Assembly (NCBI RefSeq): GCF_018918005.1
Contig: NZ_JAHLPR010000022.1
Location: 30,604 to 94,603, forward strand
Source: Paenibacillus sp. MSJ-34
GTDB lineage: Bacteria > Bacillota > Bacilli > Paenibacillales > Paenibacillaceae
Reading direction: 5' to 3'
DNA length: 64,000 bases
Both the position numbers and the translations under genes were made by a program. Shown piece after piece: positions 19,731 to 27,669 of this stretch (position 1 is its first letter; every line of letters starts with the position of its first letter). The notes under the pieces are model-generated. The model was not told where the DNA came from, did not search any database, and saw only the letters and a list, made by a program, of their open reading frames with translations.

Positions 19731-20405
19731 ATGCCGATTTTGAAAAACGATTGGGCGGAGTGGCTGGACGAAGAATTCCAAAAGCCGTATTACGCCGAAT
19801 TAAGAAGCTTCTTGAAACAAGAGTATTCGACGCAAACGATATATCCGAATATGCATGATATATACAACGCGCTTCATTATACGCCTTTCGCGGCGGTGAA
19901 GGCCGTTATTCTCGGACAAGACCCGTATCACGGCGCCGGGCAAGCGCATGGCCTCAGCTTCTCGGTGAAGCCGGGCGTGGCGACGCCTCCGTCGCTGTTG
20001 AATATGTTCAAAGAATTGCGGGACGATCTCGGCTGCTACATCCCGAATAACGGCTATTTGCGCCATTGGGCGGAACAGGGAGTGCTGATGCTCAATACGG
20101 TGCTGACGGTAAGGGAGAGCAGCCCGAATTCCCATAAAGGGATGGGCTGGGAACAGTTTACGGACCGCGTCATTCAAACGTTGAATCATAAGGAAGAACC
20201 GGTCGTCTTCTTATTATGGGGGAGTCATGCCGGCAACAAGATGCAACTGATCGACCGAACGAAGCATCTGGTGCTGCGGGCGCCGCATCCGAGCCCTTTG
20301 TCCGCGCACCGCGGATTTTTCGGGTGCAAGCATTTCTCCCGGGTGAATGCATGGCTGCGGGAGCAGGGCCGGGAGGAGATCGATTGGCAAATCCCGAATT
20401 TGTAG
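19731..20405 (+). CDS. ung: Uracil-DNA glycosylase, family 1
   Basis: DNA repair enzyme (224 aa) that excises uracil from DNA. All family 1 motifs are present: the water-activating loop GQDPYHG, the Pro-rich region GVATPPSL, the uracil-specificity region LLNTVLTV-type (here MLNTVLTV), the Gly-Ser loop WGSHAGNK, and the [10 protein letters not shown] leucine loop that flips the base. The length matches bacterial Ung. It is preceded by a purine-rich SD (GGCGGAGAGGGA). It appears monocistronic. Confidence 0.96.
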   Translation: MPILKNDWAEWLDEEFQKPYYAELRSFLKQEYSTQTIYPNMHDIYNALHYTPFAAVKAVILGQDPYHGAGQAHGLSFSVKPGVATPPSLLNMFKELRDDLGCYIPNNGYLRHWAEQGVLMLNTVLTVRESSPNSHKGMGWEQFTDRVIQTLNHKEEPVVFLLWGSHAGNKMQLIDRTKHLVLRAPHPSPLSAHRGFFGCKHFSRVNAWLREQGREEIDWQIPNL

Positions 20406-20706
20406 CTTTCTGCCGATTTGCCGATCGATAAGCGACCGAACTGCAATCGTCTTGAAGCAAGAATACGGCGGTTGCGGTTCGACATTACGGCTAACGGATG
20501 CACGGAACGCTATTTAAGAAAATTCGGGACTTTTCAAAATGTAACGGAAGTGAGAAGCCTTATTTGCGGTCATTCGTTTATTTCTCGCCGGCAAAACTAC
20601 GAATAAGAGCGCTGATTTCCGTTAGAATCCGCAAAACCTGATTCTTTCCACTTTAAGTTCTTTCACTTCCGTTACAAATTTGAACGTTGCATTAGCCTCG
20701 TCCCGC
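20406..20706. repeat. Palindromic intergenic repeat
   Basis: About 300 bp without a gene. TGTAACGGAAGTGA (20539-20552) recurs in inverted orientation as TCACTTCCGTTACA (20669-20682), enclosing a 116-nt interior that contains a further partial ATTTCCGTTA copy. This resembles palindromic intergenic repeats of Paenibacillaceae genomes and could fold as RNA. Confidence 0.5.
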
Positions 20707-21282
20707 CTACCGGATATTTCGCATGAGTCGGTATTCGTCCTCCAGAATGCTCATCATTATCGAGTCGTGATATTTATGATCATAGAACAGCGCCTCCCGC
20801 TGCACGCCCTCCTGCTTGAATCCCAATTTCTCGTAAACATGCTCGGCTCGACCGTTATAATCGAAAACGTTCAGTTCGATCCGGTGCAAATTGAGGATGC
20901 CGAAGCCGTAATCAAGCATCAAGTTCAACGCTTCGCTTCCGTATCCTTTTCCTTGATGGCCGCTCCCGGCAATGGCGATGCGGATATTGGCGTTGCGGTT
21001 CGTCGCGTCGATATCCTGCAAAGCGATGTCGCCGATGACCTCGTCCGTTTCGCATAGCGCAATCAACAGGAGAACGGTGGAAGAATCATGCGTCTTTCCT
21101 TCGATATATTGACGGATCTGTTCTTTTGTAAAATGCTTCTTCGTTCCGGTCAACCTCCGCGTTTCTGGATGAAACAGCATACGGAAATAGAGTTCCGTAT
21201 CGTCCACGCCGATTGGCCGCAAGTAGACTTTGTCGCCTTCCAATAATTTTACGGCTGAATTTGTTTCCGCTTGCGATTGCAT
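20707..21282 (-). CDS. GNAT-family N-acetyltransferase, RimJ/RimL or SpeG-like
   Basis: Acetyl-CoA-dependent acetyltransferase of 191 aa. Motif A reads IRIAIAGSGHQGKGYGSEAL, with the pyrophosphate-binding QGKGYG. HRIELNVFDYNGRAEHVYEKLGF is the classic motif B region of this subfamily. Acceptor candidates are a ribosomal protein N-terminus, a polyamine or a small amine. The gene is divergent from a MocR-type regulator, a common regulator-target arrangement, and may be its target. Confidence 0.88.
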   Translation of the reverse strand: MQSQAETNSAVKLLEGDKVYLRPIGVDDTELYFRMLFHPETRRLTGTKKHFTKEQIRQYIEGKTHDSSTVLLLIALCETDEVIGDIALQDIDATNRNANIRIAIAGSGHQGKGYGSEALNLMLDYGFGILNLHRIELNVFDYNGRAEHVYEKLGFKQEGVQREALFYDHKYHDSIMMSILEDEYRLMRNIR

Positions 21283-21392
21283 GTGTTATGAACCTCCTTC
21301 GCTTTGTATAGCTTACTATAGCCGATCATTGTATACTTGAAAATATGCAGTTTTGCAAAAATGAAAAGGACAGATTGGCAGGTGCGAATGCG

Positions 21393-22814
21393 ATGCTCAT
21401 TCCAAAACTGGACGGGAGCAGTCCGGTCCCTCAATATGTACAATTATACGAGCATATCAAACAAGAGATCGTCTCCGGCAGGCTGGAGGAGAACGACCGC
21501 TTGCCGTCGGTTCGCAAACTGGCCGATTTCCTTGACTTAAGCGCAACGCCGATCGAACTCGCTTATCAACAACTCGTGGCCGAAGGATTCGTGGAGAGCG
21601 AACCAAGGCGTGGGCTTTATGTCAGGAAGCTGCCGGAGCCTTATGCGCGCCTGGGAAACGACGGCGGACCGGATGACGGATATAACGGGAAACGGGCCTT
21701 TCCGACCCGGGACAATAAGGTGTATGAATATGATTTCCATCTGTCCAAAAACGATTTTACGAACTTCCCGTTCCAAACATGGCGCAAGCTGTTCCGTCAG
21801 GCGCTGTGCCCGGAACGTTCCGGGTTGCTGTTCTATGGAGATCCTCAAGGCGAGCCCGGATTGCGGCAGGAAATCGCCAAGTACCTTCATCGCTTCCGAG
21901 GCGTCGCATGCTCGCCCGAACAAATTGTAATCGGGGCGGATCAGCATCTGCTATTGAATTTTTTGAGCATGATGCTGAAAGACCGGTCGGGGGAAATCGC
22001 GTTCGAAAACCCCGGATACGTTCTGTTTTCGTCTACGTTTCGGAAGCACGGCTACCGGATCGTTCCCATTTCGCTTGAGGAGGACGGCATCGATATTCGT
22101 GAACTGAATGCCAGCCGCGCCAAGCTTGTGAGCGTTTCACCGTCGCATCAGTTTCCGCGAGGCATGATCATGCCGATTTCGAAACGGCTGCAGTTGCTGG
22201 AATGGGCGGATGAAACGGGCGGATATATCATTGAGGACGATTACGACGGCGAATTCCGGTACCACGGCAGGCCGATTCCATCTTTACAGGGATTACGGCG
22301 AAACGGCAACGTCATCTATTTGGGAGGATTCTCGCAAGTGCTGGCACCTGCATTATGTGTCAATTACATGGTTCTTCCCTATTCGCTGCTCGAAGATTAT
22401 CAGCGGCTGCAATACGATCTTTTATTCGAGCAGTCTTCATCTCCTTTGCACCAGACGACGCTCCAGCTTTTTATGGAGAAAGGCTTGTTGGAAAAACATA
22501 TCCGCAAAATGCGCAACGTTTACCGGAAAAAGCACGATCTGTTGATCGATTCGATTCGGACGCACTTTGGAGAGAAAGCGAACGTTATCGGCAAGGATGC
22601 GGGGTTCCACATTTTATTGGAGGTTGACAGCCCCAAGCCGGAGGAGCAAATGGTGCGGGAAGCGAAAGAAGCGGGAATAAGAGTCAGTTCGGCGGCGTTC
22701 ACCTGGCTTAGTCCTCCCGCGACGGCGCGAAAGGAGTTTTTTATCGGCTTCGGCGGCATTCCGCTGGAGCGGATTGACGAGGGAATCAAGCTTTTGAGCG
22801 GAATTTGGCTGTAA
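21393..22814 (+). CDS. MocR/GabR-type regulator lacking the PLP-binding lysine
   Basis: Regulator of 473 aa: an N-terminal GntR-type winged helix (YVQLYEHIKQEIVSGRL, about 10-75) joined to a fold-type I aminotransferase-like domain. The aminotransferase landmarks SPSHQFPRGMIMP and EDDYDGEFRYHGRPIPSLQG are intact. The segment that normally reads GTFSK..LAPGLRLGY reads GGFSQVLAPALCVNY: the PLP Schiff-base Lys is Gln315 and the following phosphate-contacting Arg is Cys. It probably binds its effector without covalent PLP. I chose ATG 21393 from the usual family start (MLIP..LDGSS); an earlier in-frame ATG at 21345 also lacks an SD. Confidence 0.88.
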   Translation: MLIPKLDGSSPVPQYVQLYEHIKQEIVSGRLEENDRLPSVRKLADFLDLSATPIELAYQQLVAEGFVESEPRRGLYVRKLPEPYARLGNDGGPDDGYNGKRAFPTRDNKVYEYDFHLSKNDFTNFPFQTWRKLFRQALCPERSGLLFYGDPQGEPGLRQEIAKYLHRFRGVACSPEQIVIGADQHLLLNFLSMMLKDRSGEIAFENPGYVLFSSTFRKHGYRIVPISLEEDGIDIRELNASRAKLVSVSPSHQFPRGMIMPISKRLQLLEWADETGGYIIEDDYDGEFRYHGRPIPSLQGLRRNGNVIYLGGFSQVLAPALCVNYMVLPYSLLEDYQRLQYDLLFEQSSSPLHQTTLQLFMEKGLLEKHIRKMRNVYRKKHDLLIDSIRTHFGEKANVIGKDAGFHILLEVDSPKPEEQMVREAKEAGIRVSSAAFTWLSPPATARKEFFIGFGGIPLERIDEGIKLLSGIWL

Positions 22815-22840
22815 ATTACGTTATTTCCTAAAAAAGAAGG

Positions 22841-22870
22841 TTCACATGTTTATTAATTTTATTGTATAAT
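22841..22870 (+). promoter_or_regulatory. Probable promoter of the guanylate-kinase-like gene
   Basis: TTCACA (22841-22846), 18-nt spacer, TATAAT (22865-22870). This would give a leader of about 140 nt before the gene at 23014; no riboswitch was recognised in it. Confidence 0.5.
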
Positions 22871-23013
22871 AATGTATACGCAACTTTTTTGTGCTCTGCG
22901 AAAGTAAAACATGAGTAAGCGCTTTATTCCGCAACGAAACGAATCCGACGCTTCGCCCAAACGATTTGTCGCATCGTTGAAGTGTCGCTCACAAACTTTT
23001 AGGAGGGGATAGT

Positions 23014-23601
23014 ATGTATGAATTGAAGGATCGCGATTTCATTTTTGCTTTTACCGGCCCGGACGGCGTTGGGCGCAAAACGGTAGCGCATTCGATTGGA
23101 TCGACATTGGAAATAAAGAGAGTCATATCATACACAACGAGAAAGCCTCGTCCTAGCGAATTGAACGGGCAAGATTATCATTTCGTGACATTGGAGCAAT
23201 TTAAGGAAGCGGAAGCGAACGGAGAATTCCTGGAGAGCGTTGAAATTAACGGGAATTGGTACGGGATTAATAAGCGCGATATCGAAGAAGCGTTCAAGCA
23301 GAACGGATCGTTTTATCTGGTAGTTAATCCGCACGGGGCGGAGATCCTGAAGCAAATGTACGGAGAACATGTCGTGCGGCTGTTCATCTTTGCGGACCGC
23401 GATACGGTCGTGCAAAGGCAGCGCCAGCAAGGCTTGTCGGAACAAGAAGTGGCGGATCATCTGACGCATTACGACGCCGATATGGCTTATAAAGAACAAT
23501 GCGAGCATGCTTTCCCGAACTACGAATTGGCGCATACCGTCTTTCGGGGAACGAACATATTGGAAACGTATCTGAATCGGGATTTAATCGAAGAAGATTG
23601 A
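23014..23601 (+). CDS. Guanylate-kinase-like protein with an altered P-loop
   Basis: A 195-residue protein of the guanylate kinase fold. It retains the GMP-binding signature ISYTTRKPRPSELNGQDYHFV and the lid region DRDTVVQRQRQQG. The P-loop reads GPDGVGRKT where active enzymes have GPSGVGKGT, so the Walker A lysine is Arg and a Lys follows it. It is probably a divergent paralog rather than the essential gmk. The SD AGGAGGGG lies a few nt upstream of ATG 23014, and a strong terminator follows, so it is a single-gene unit. Whether it still phosphorylates GMP is open. Confidence 0.82.
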   Translation: MYELKDRDFIFAFTGPDGVGRKTVAHSIGSTLEIKRVISYTTRKPRPSELNGQDYHFVTLEQFKEAEANGEFLESVEINGNWYGINKRDIEEAFKQNGSFYLVVNPHGAEILKQMYGEHVVRLFIFADRDTVVQRQRQQGLSEQEVADHLTHYDADMAYKEQCEHAFPNYELAHTVFRGTNILETYLNRDLIEED

Positions 23602-23605
23602 TAGG

Positions 23606-23641
23606 AACGGCCTTAACTTGAACGATCGAGTTAAGGCCGTT
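23606..23641. terminator. Bidirectional terminator hairpin
   Basis: Perfect 13-bp stem AACGGCCTTAACT (23606-23618) and AGTTAAGGCCGTT (23629-23641) with a 10-nt loop, between two convergent genes. Confidence 0.8.
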
Positions 23642-23653
23642 GCTATTTATTTC

Positions 23654-25261
23654 TCATTCCCCGAACCCAAATAAAGCGTACCGCTCCGCATTTTTCAGGC
23701 TTGCCCATATGTCCGGGCTTTCCCCTCCCACATGCCAGTAGGCGAATCCCGCGATTCCGTATTCCGATGCCATCGCGGATTTGGCGGACAAGGAGCGGCC
23801 GTCCTCCAGCCATAAGCGGTGTTCGACGCTGCCGACCTTATATCCGGCGACATATTGCCCGAGCGTAGAGTTCCATACGGGCTTGGCCCGCGTTGCCTGC
23901 ATCCATTCATTTTGCCCCTCGAGCGTCATATCCGTCGCCTTCGCTCCTTCTGGTTGCAAGGCCCAATCGCGCGTATAGAAAGGGAGCGCCAGTATCGTTT
24001 TCCCGGCGGGGACGTTCCCCAGCAATGTCTCGATTCCTTGGCGGAGCCAGGGGAGAGAAGAGACCGATCCCGCGGAGGGCGCGCCGTTCCAATGCTCGTC
24101 GTACCCCATTAATACGATGTAATCGGCCGCTTCGCCCAATGCTTGATAATCGAACGCCGCGGTCCAATCCGATCCTAAATCGGGCGAAACGTTAACCGAC
24201 AACGTCGCTTGCAGCGCATGCAGCGCGTCGGCAAGCTCCCGGATGAAAGCGGTCATTCCGGTGCGGTCCGCTGGAGCAACATTTTCAAAATCGACGTTGA
24301 TGCCGTCCAGCCCGTAACTTTGTACCCGGTCCGCGACCGTGCGGACTAATGCCGCTCTCCGTTCATCGTCCGACAGCATGTCATGCGTCAGTTCCGCGTC
24401 GGACCGGTTGCCGAGCATCGCCCATATTTCCATGCCGCTCTGCTTGGCCCAAGCGTATAAAGTTTGATCCGTTTCATCGCGAAACCATTCGTTCCGGTCC
24501 AGGAAAAACCAGCGGGGCGATATGACGTCGAGATTGGATTGTTCCGCTCTTCGGATAAATTGTTCCGCCGGCTCATTATACTGCCAGCCGATCTGCAGCA
24601 TGGAACCGGATTCCCGATCGAATTGGGTTTTGAGCCGGGGATAGCGCAGGATGCGGGACAATACGGCAGCCGTTTCCTCTCGGGTGATCGGATCATGCGG
24701 GCGGAATCCGCTCTCGTCGCCCGACATCAGATCGAATTGCCGAATTGACGCGACAAGCGGCTTCGCCCAACCGGAAATATCGTCCGCATCCGCAAAAGGC
24801 AGGTTATCGTTTGCCGGCTGAGCGCCTTCCTGCTTAAGCGCCCGTGCGATAAGGGCTGCGGCTTCTTGTCGGGTAATCGGATTTAAGGGGCTTGCCGTAT
24901 CTTCTCCCGTTCCGTTTGCGATATTCAAATGCAAGGCGGCGTATACCCATCCGTAATACCATGCGTTTGCCGGCACATCGGAGAAAGCGGGGACGGCCGC
25001 GTTCACAGGCTGCATGCCGAACATTCGCATCAATAATGCGATAAATTCGGCACGGGCGATCGGTTTCTTCGGATCGAACGTATGATTGCCCGTACCGGTA
25101 ACGATGCCCCGTTCATACAAATCTATGATTTCATCTTTGGCAAAACTATTGGAAATATCGCCGAAAGGCGGATCCGGTTGCGCCGCCGCCAATCCGGGAA
25201 ATAGACCGGCTGTTCCGGAGCATATAACGAATAACATAGCAAATATATGTAAAACTTTCAA
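23654..25261 (-). CDS. SLH-domain GH18-family glycosidase
   Basis: Secreted protein of 535 aa. It has a signal peptide ending LAAA, three SLH domains (about 33-205; each has an AY/WxxxW..aa-type helix and TREE/TRQEA motifs), then a GH18 TIM barrel (about 220-535). The barrel's catalytic strand reads DGINVDFEN, with the acid/base Glu at the end. This variant is typical of spore-cortex or peptidoglycan N-acetylglucosaminidases such as SleL/YdhD, so cell-wall or chitin-like substrates are likely. I chose TTG 25261, with GGAGAG 9 nt upstream and a cleaner signal peptide, over TTG 25282. Confidence 0.88.
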   Translation of the reverse strand: MKVLHIFAMLFVICSGTAGLFPGLAAAQPDPPFGDISNSFAKDEIIDLYERGIVTGTGNHTFDPKKPIARAEFIALLMRMFGMQPVNAAVPAFSDVPANAWYYGWVYAALHLNIANGTGEDTASPLNPITRQEAAALIARALKQEGAQPANDNLPFADADDISGWAKPLVASIRQFDLMSGDESGFRPHDPITREETAAVLSRILRYPRLKTQFDRESGSMLQIGWQYNEPAEQFIRRAEQSNLDVISPRWFFLDRNEWFRDETDQTLYAWAKQSGMEIWAMLGNRSDAELTHDMLSDDERRAALVRTVADRVQSYGLDGINVDFENVAPADRTGMTAFIRELADALHALQATLSVNVSPDLGSDWTAAFDYQALGEAADYIVLMGYDEHWNGAPSAGSVSSLPWLRQGIETLLGNVPAGKTILALPFYTRDWALQPEGAKATDMTLEGQNEWMQATRAKPVWNSTLGQYVAGYKVGSVEHRLWLEDGRSLSAKSAMASEYGIAGFAYWHVGGESPDIWASLKNAERYALFGFGE

Positions 25262-25461
25262 AATATTCGACTCTCCACTCAAAATATGAAATTAATACTA
25301 TACTACCAGAAAGGGAGAATCTTCGTGATGTTAAAATAATGGAAAGCAAGCGCTTCTACAGGCTCGCCGCAACTTGAAAATCGTGCTGCATGTTTAGAGG
25401 GATTGCATCTTTGATGTCGAAATGTTTAGACTAACAGTTTCTTTATGTGGAGGGGAATGCT

Positions 25462-26520
25462 ATGAAAGCGAATGAGAATGAAATATTTGTATATGTCGGC
25501 TCCTATGCCGACAAGTCGTCGCCTGGAATCTATTTATTTTCGTTTCAGGCCGAGACGGGAGTTTTAACTCTTATTGAAAGCTATTCGAATATAGCGAATC
25601 CCTCGTTCTTAACGTTGGATCCGAAACGCAATCGTCTGTATTCGGTCAGCGAAACCGCCGAAGGCTCCGTCGTCAGTTATATGATCGATCCCGAGTCCGG
25701 CAAGCTCGTCTATTTGAACGAACAGCCGACGCTCGGCGCCGATCCCTGTTATGTCATGACCGATTCGCAAGGCAAGCGGTTATACGTGACGAACTATTCG
25801 AGCGGGAACATCTGCCATTATCCCCTCAGCGACGAAGGGATCGGCGCCATGACGGAGAAGATCGATCATATCGGCAGCAGCGTACGGCCCGATCGGCAGG
25901 AGGCTGCGCATCCGCATTCCATCGTCGCAGATAGGTCCGAGTCGTATCTATTCGCGCCGGATTTGGGCATGGATCGAATCGTCGTGTACCGTACGAATTC
26001 GGCGGGCGGCGCGCTTGTCCGCCATGACGCCGTTCCGCTGAAACCGGGCGCCGGGCCGCGCCATTTCGCCTTCCATCCTTCCGGACGATTCGGTTATGTA
26101 ATCAATGAACTGGACAGTACGGTTACAGCCTTCGCTTACGACGGGGGACATGGTTCGCTCGCGGAGATTCAGACGATTTCCACTCTTCCCGCCGATTTCG
26201 CCGGGGAAAGCTGGTGCGCGGATATCCATATTTCTGCGGACGGGCGGTTTTTATACGGATCCAATCGGGGGCATGACAGTATTGCGGTCTATTCGATCGA
26301 CGCTAAAACGGGAGAATTGTCGCCGGTACAATTCGCTCCGACGGGCGGTTCGTTTCCCCGCAATTTCGCCCTTATGCCGAACGGAAAGTTTCTGATCGCG
26401 GCGAACCAAAACACAGACAGTCTTGTTACGTACGAAATTGACGGCGATACGGGACGGCTGCGGCAAGTCGGCGAGGAAGTTCACGTCGGCAAGCCGGTGT
26501 GCATCCAACCTTGGAGATAA
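25462..26520 (+). CDS. Lactonase-family beta-propeller protein, 6-phosphogluconolactonase-like
   Basis: A seven-bladed beta-propeller of 352 aa (YkgB/Pgl family). Characteristic segments are YVGSYADKSSPGIYLF, VTNYSSGNICHYPL, GAGPRHFAFHPSGRFGYVINEL and SFPRNFALMPNGKFLIAANQ, one per blade. Members hydrolyse 6-phosphogluconolactone or other sugar lactones. GGAGGGG (25449-25455) lies 6 nt before ATG 25462. It is isolated between other units, ends in a strong terminator, and could serve lactones made by the sugar oxidoreductases encoded nearby (inference). Confidence 0.9.
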   Translation: MKANENEIFVYVGSYADKSSPGIYLFSFQAETGVLTLIESYSNIANPSFLTLDPKRNRLYSVSETAEGSVVSYMIDPESGKLVYLNEQPTLGADPCYVMTDSQGKRLYVTNYSSGNICHYPLSDEGIGAMTEKIDHIGSSVRPDRQEAAHPHSIVADRSESYLFAPDLGMDRIVVYRTNSAGGALVRHDAVPLKPGAGPRHFAFHPSGRFGYVINELDSTVTAFAYDGGHGSLAEIQTISTLPADFAGESWCADIHISADGRFLYGSNRGHDSIAVYSIDAKTGELSPVQFAPTGGSFPRNFALMPNGKFLIAANQNTDSLVTYEIDGDTGRLRQVGEEVHVGKPVCIQPWR

Positions 26521-26530
26521 GCGGGAACAA

Positions 26531-26569
26531 CAAAAGATCGGAGGCGCTAACGCTGCCTCCGATCTTTTG
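26531..26569. terminator. Strong bidirectional terminator
   Basis: Perfect 15-bp stem CAAAAGATCGGAGGC (26531-26545) and GCCTCCGATCTTTTG (26555-26569) between convergent genes. It has an A-tract and a T-tract, so it can work in both directions. Confidence 0.85.
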
Positions 26570-26584
26570 AGTGGTAATATAAAT

Positions 26585-27106
26585 CTATCGCGCCCTGCCG
26601 GTGCTCTCTTCGGCGAATTCTATCAGCTGCCGCGTGCGCTGGGTAATCGTACCTTCCGATATATCATATTTCTCGGATAAATACGAGCGTGTCACGGATT
26701 CGAAACCGTATGCCTGACCGACAAAATATTCGAGCGCTGCAGGGAAAACTCCCGCTTTTTTAATATTCGGTTTCGTTTTGTGCGCGTACATATGCCAGAA
26801 GCATACCGTCGCGCCGATGATGTCCCATTCGTACTTGCCCGCCGTATTGTCGACGAAGAGGCGGGCAATCGATTGATATTGCGGACTCTCCCAGTTCAAT
26901 TCATCTTCGATAAGCTCTTTCACGCTTTCGGGTTGAAAGCTCGGCAATTGCGGCTCCGCATTGCCGTCGCTTTTCTCTTTATGCGAGGCGCGGCTCCCGG
27001 AAGTAATAGGTATGACATTGCTGGCTTTATCTTTTTCTAAACAGCAACGCTTGTATTTTTGACCGCTGCCGCAAGGGCACGGATCGTTTCTTCCTACTTT
27101 ACGGAT
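26585..27106 (-). CDS. SEC-C metal-binding domain protein, probable AUC start codon
   Basis: About 173 aa. The N-terminal SEC-C motif [16 protein letters not shown] (Cys-x-Cys...Cys-Cys zinc site) begins within 10 residues of the start. The C-terminal part is helical, with a possible helix-turn-helix ([22 protein letters not shown]). The start is odd: a consensus promoter (TTGAGC, 17 nt, TATAAT) places the mRNA 5' end near 27138. The only earlier in-frame start, TTG 27142, therefore falls outside the message. Inside the message AAGGAGG (27121-27115) lies 8 nt before an in-frame ATC codon (27106-27104), and no in-frame ATG, GTG or TTG precedes the zinc motif. An out-of-frame ATG lies 1 nt after the SD. 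Either an AUC start is used or a one-base frameshift is present. Confidence 0.8.
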   Translation of the reverse strand: MRKVGRNDPCPCGSGQKYKRCCLEKDKASNVIPITSGSRASHKEKSDGNAEPQLPSFQPESVKELIEDELNWESPQYQSIARLFVDNTAGKYEWDIIGATVCFWHMYAHKTKPNIKKAGVFPAALEYFVGQAYGFESVTRSYLSEKYDISEGTITQRTRQLIEFAEESTGRAR

Positions 27107-27144
27107 AAAGCATTCCTCCTTATGATATACCCCACTATTCAAAA

Positions 27145-27173
27145 ATTATATAATATGTGGGGCAATTGCTCAA
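27145..27173 (-). promoter_or_regulatory. Promoter of the SEC-C gene
   Basis: On the minus strand, -35 TTGAGC (27173-27168), 17-nt spacer, -10 TATAAT (27150-27145). Transcription should begin near 27138. Confidence 0.7.
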
Positions 27174-27225
27174 ATCCAAATCATTGCTTTTCGGAGGAAT
27201 GGCGGCCGTTTTGCTAGAAACGCAG

Positions 27226-27669
27226 TTACTTTGCTTGGGAGAAATCGACGAATTGATGGACGATTTTATCCAGTAAGGCGAGCGTAGGCTCATCGGTAAA
27301 CCGGCCGGATTCGTCGAATTTTTGCTGAACGTTGTTGATCAGAAACTCGCTGGCACCCGTCGGCATTAGACGAGCGCCTACGCCGGAACTCGCCAAAATT
27401 TCGCGTAAATGAAGCTGCGCGCGGATCGTGCCCAGCATTCCCTGCGTCGCGCCGATGACCATTGTCGGCTTGCCGATCATGACTTTCTCAACGCGGGACG
27501 ACCAGTCGAGCGCATTTTTCAGAACGCTGGGAATCGACCAGTTATATTCAGGCGTTGCAATCAAAACGGCATCGGCCTCGGCGAGTTGGCGTTTAAAGGC
27601 GAGAACCGTTTCGCCGGGGGCGTTCTCGTCATGCCGGAATAACTCAAAATCGATTGGAGGAATGAACAT
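27226..27669 (-). pseudogene. 5'-truncated NADPH-dependent FMN reductase
   Basis: 147 residues matching the central and C-terminal parts of the FMN_red/chromate-reductase family: LIATPEYNWSIPSVLKNALDWSSR, then GATQGMLGTIRAQ. Family members are about 180 residues and begin with a strand and phosphate loop of the type ISGSLR..S, which is absent here. The homology starts at about residue 8, exactly where the divergent Gfo/Idh/MocA gene begins (the two ATGs overlap at 27667-27670). There is no SD on the minus strand. Loss of the FMN-phosphate loop makes activity unlikely. The break marks the left edge of the carbohydrate island. Confidence 0.75.

Noticed and set aside
27428..27667. N-terminal extension of the first Gfo/Idh/MocA protein
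   Set aside because: It is antisense to the flavin reductase remnant; the dinucleotide motif begins right after ATG 27668, which has its own SD.
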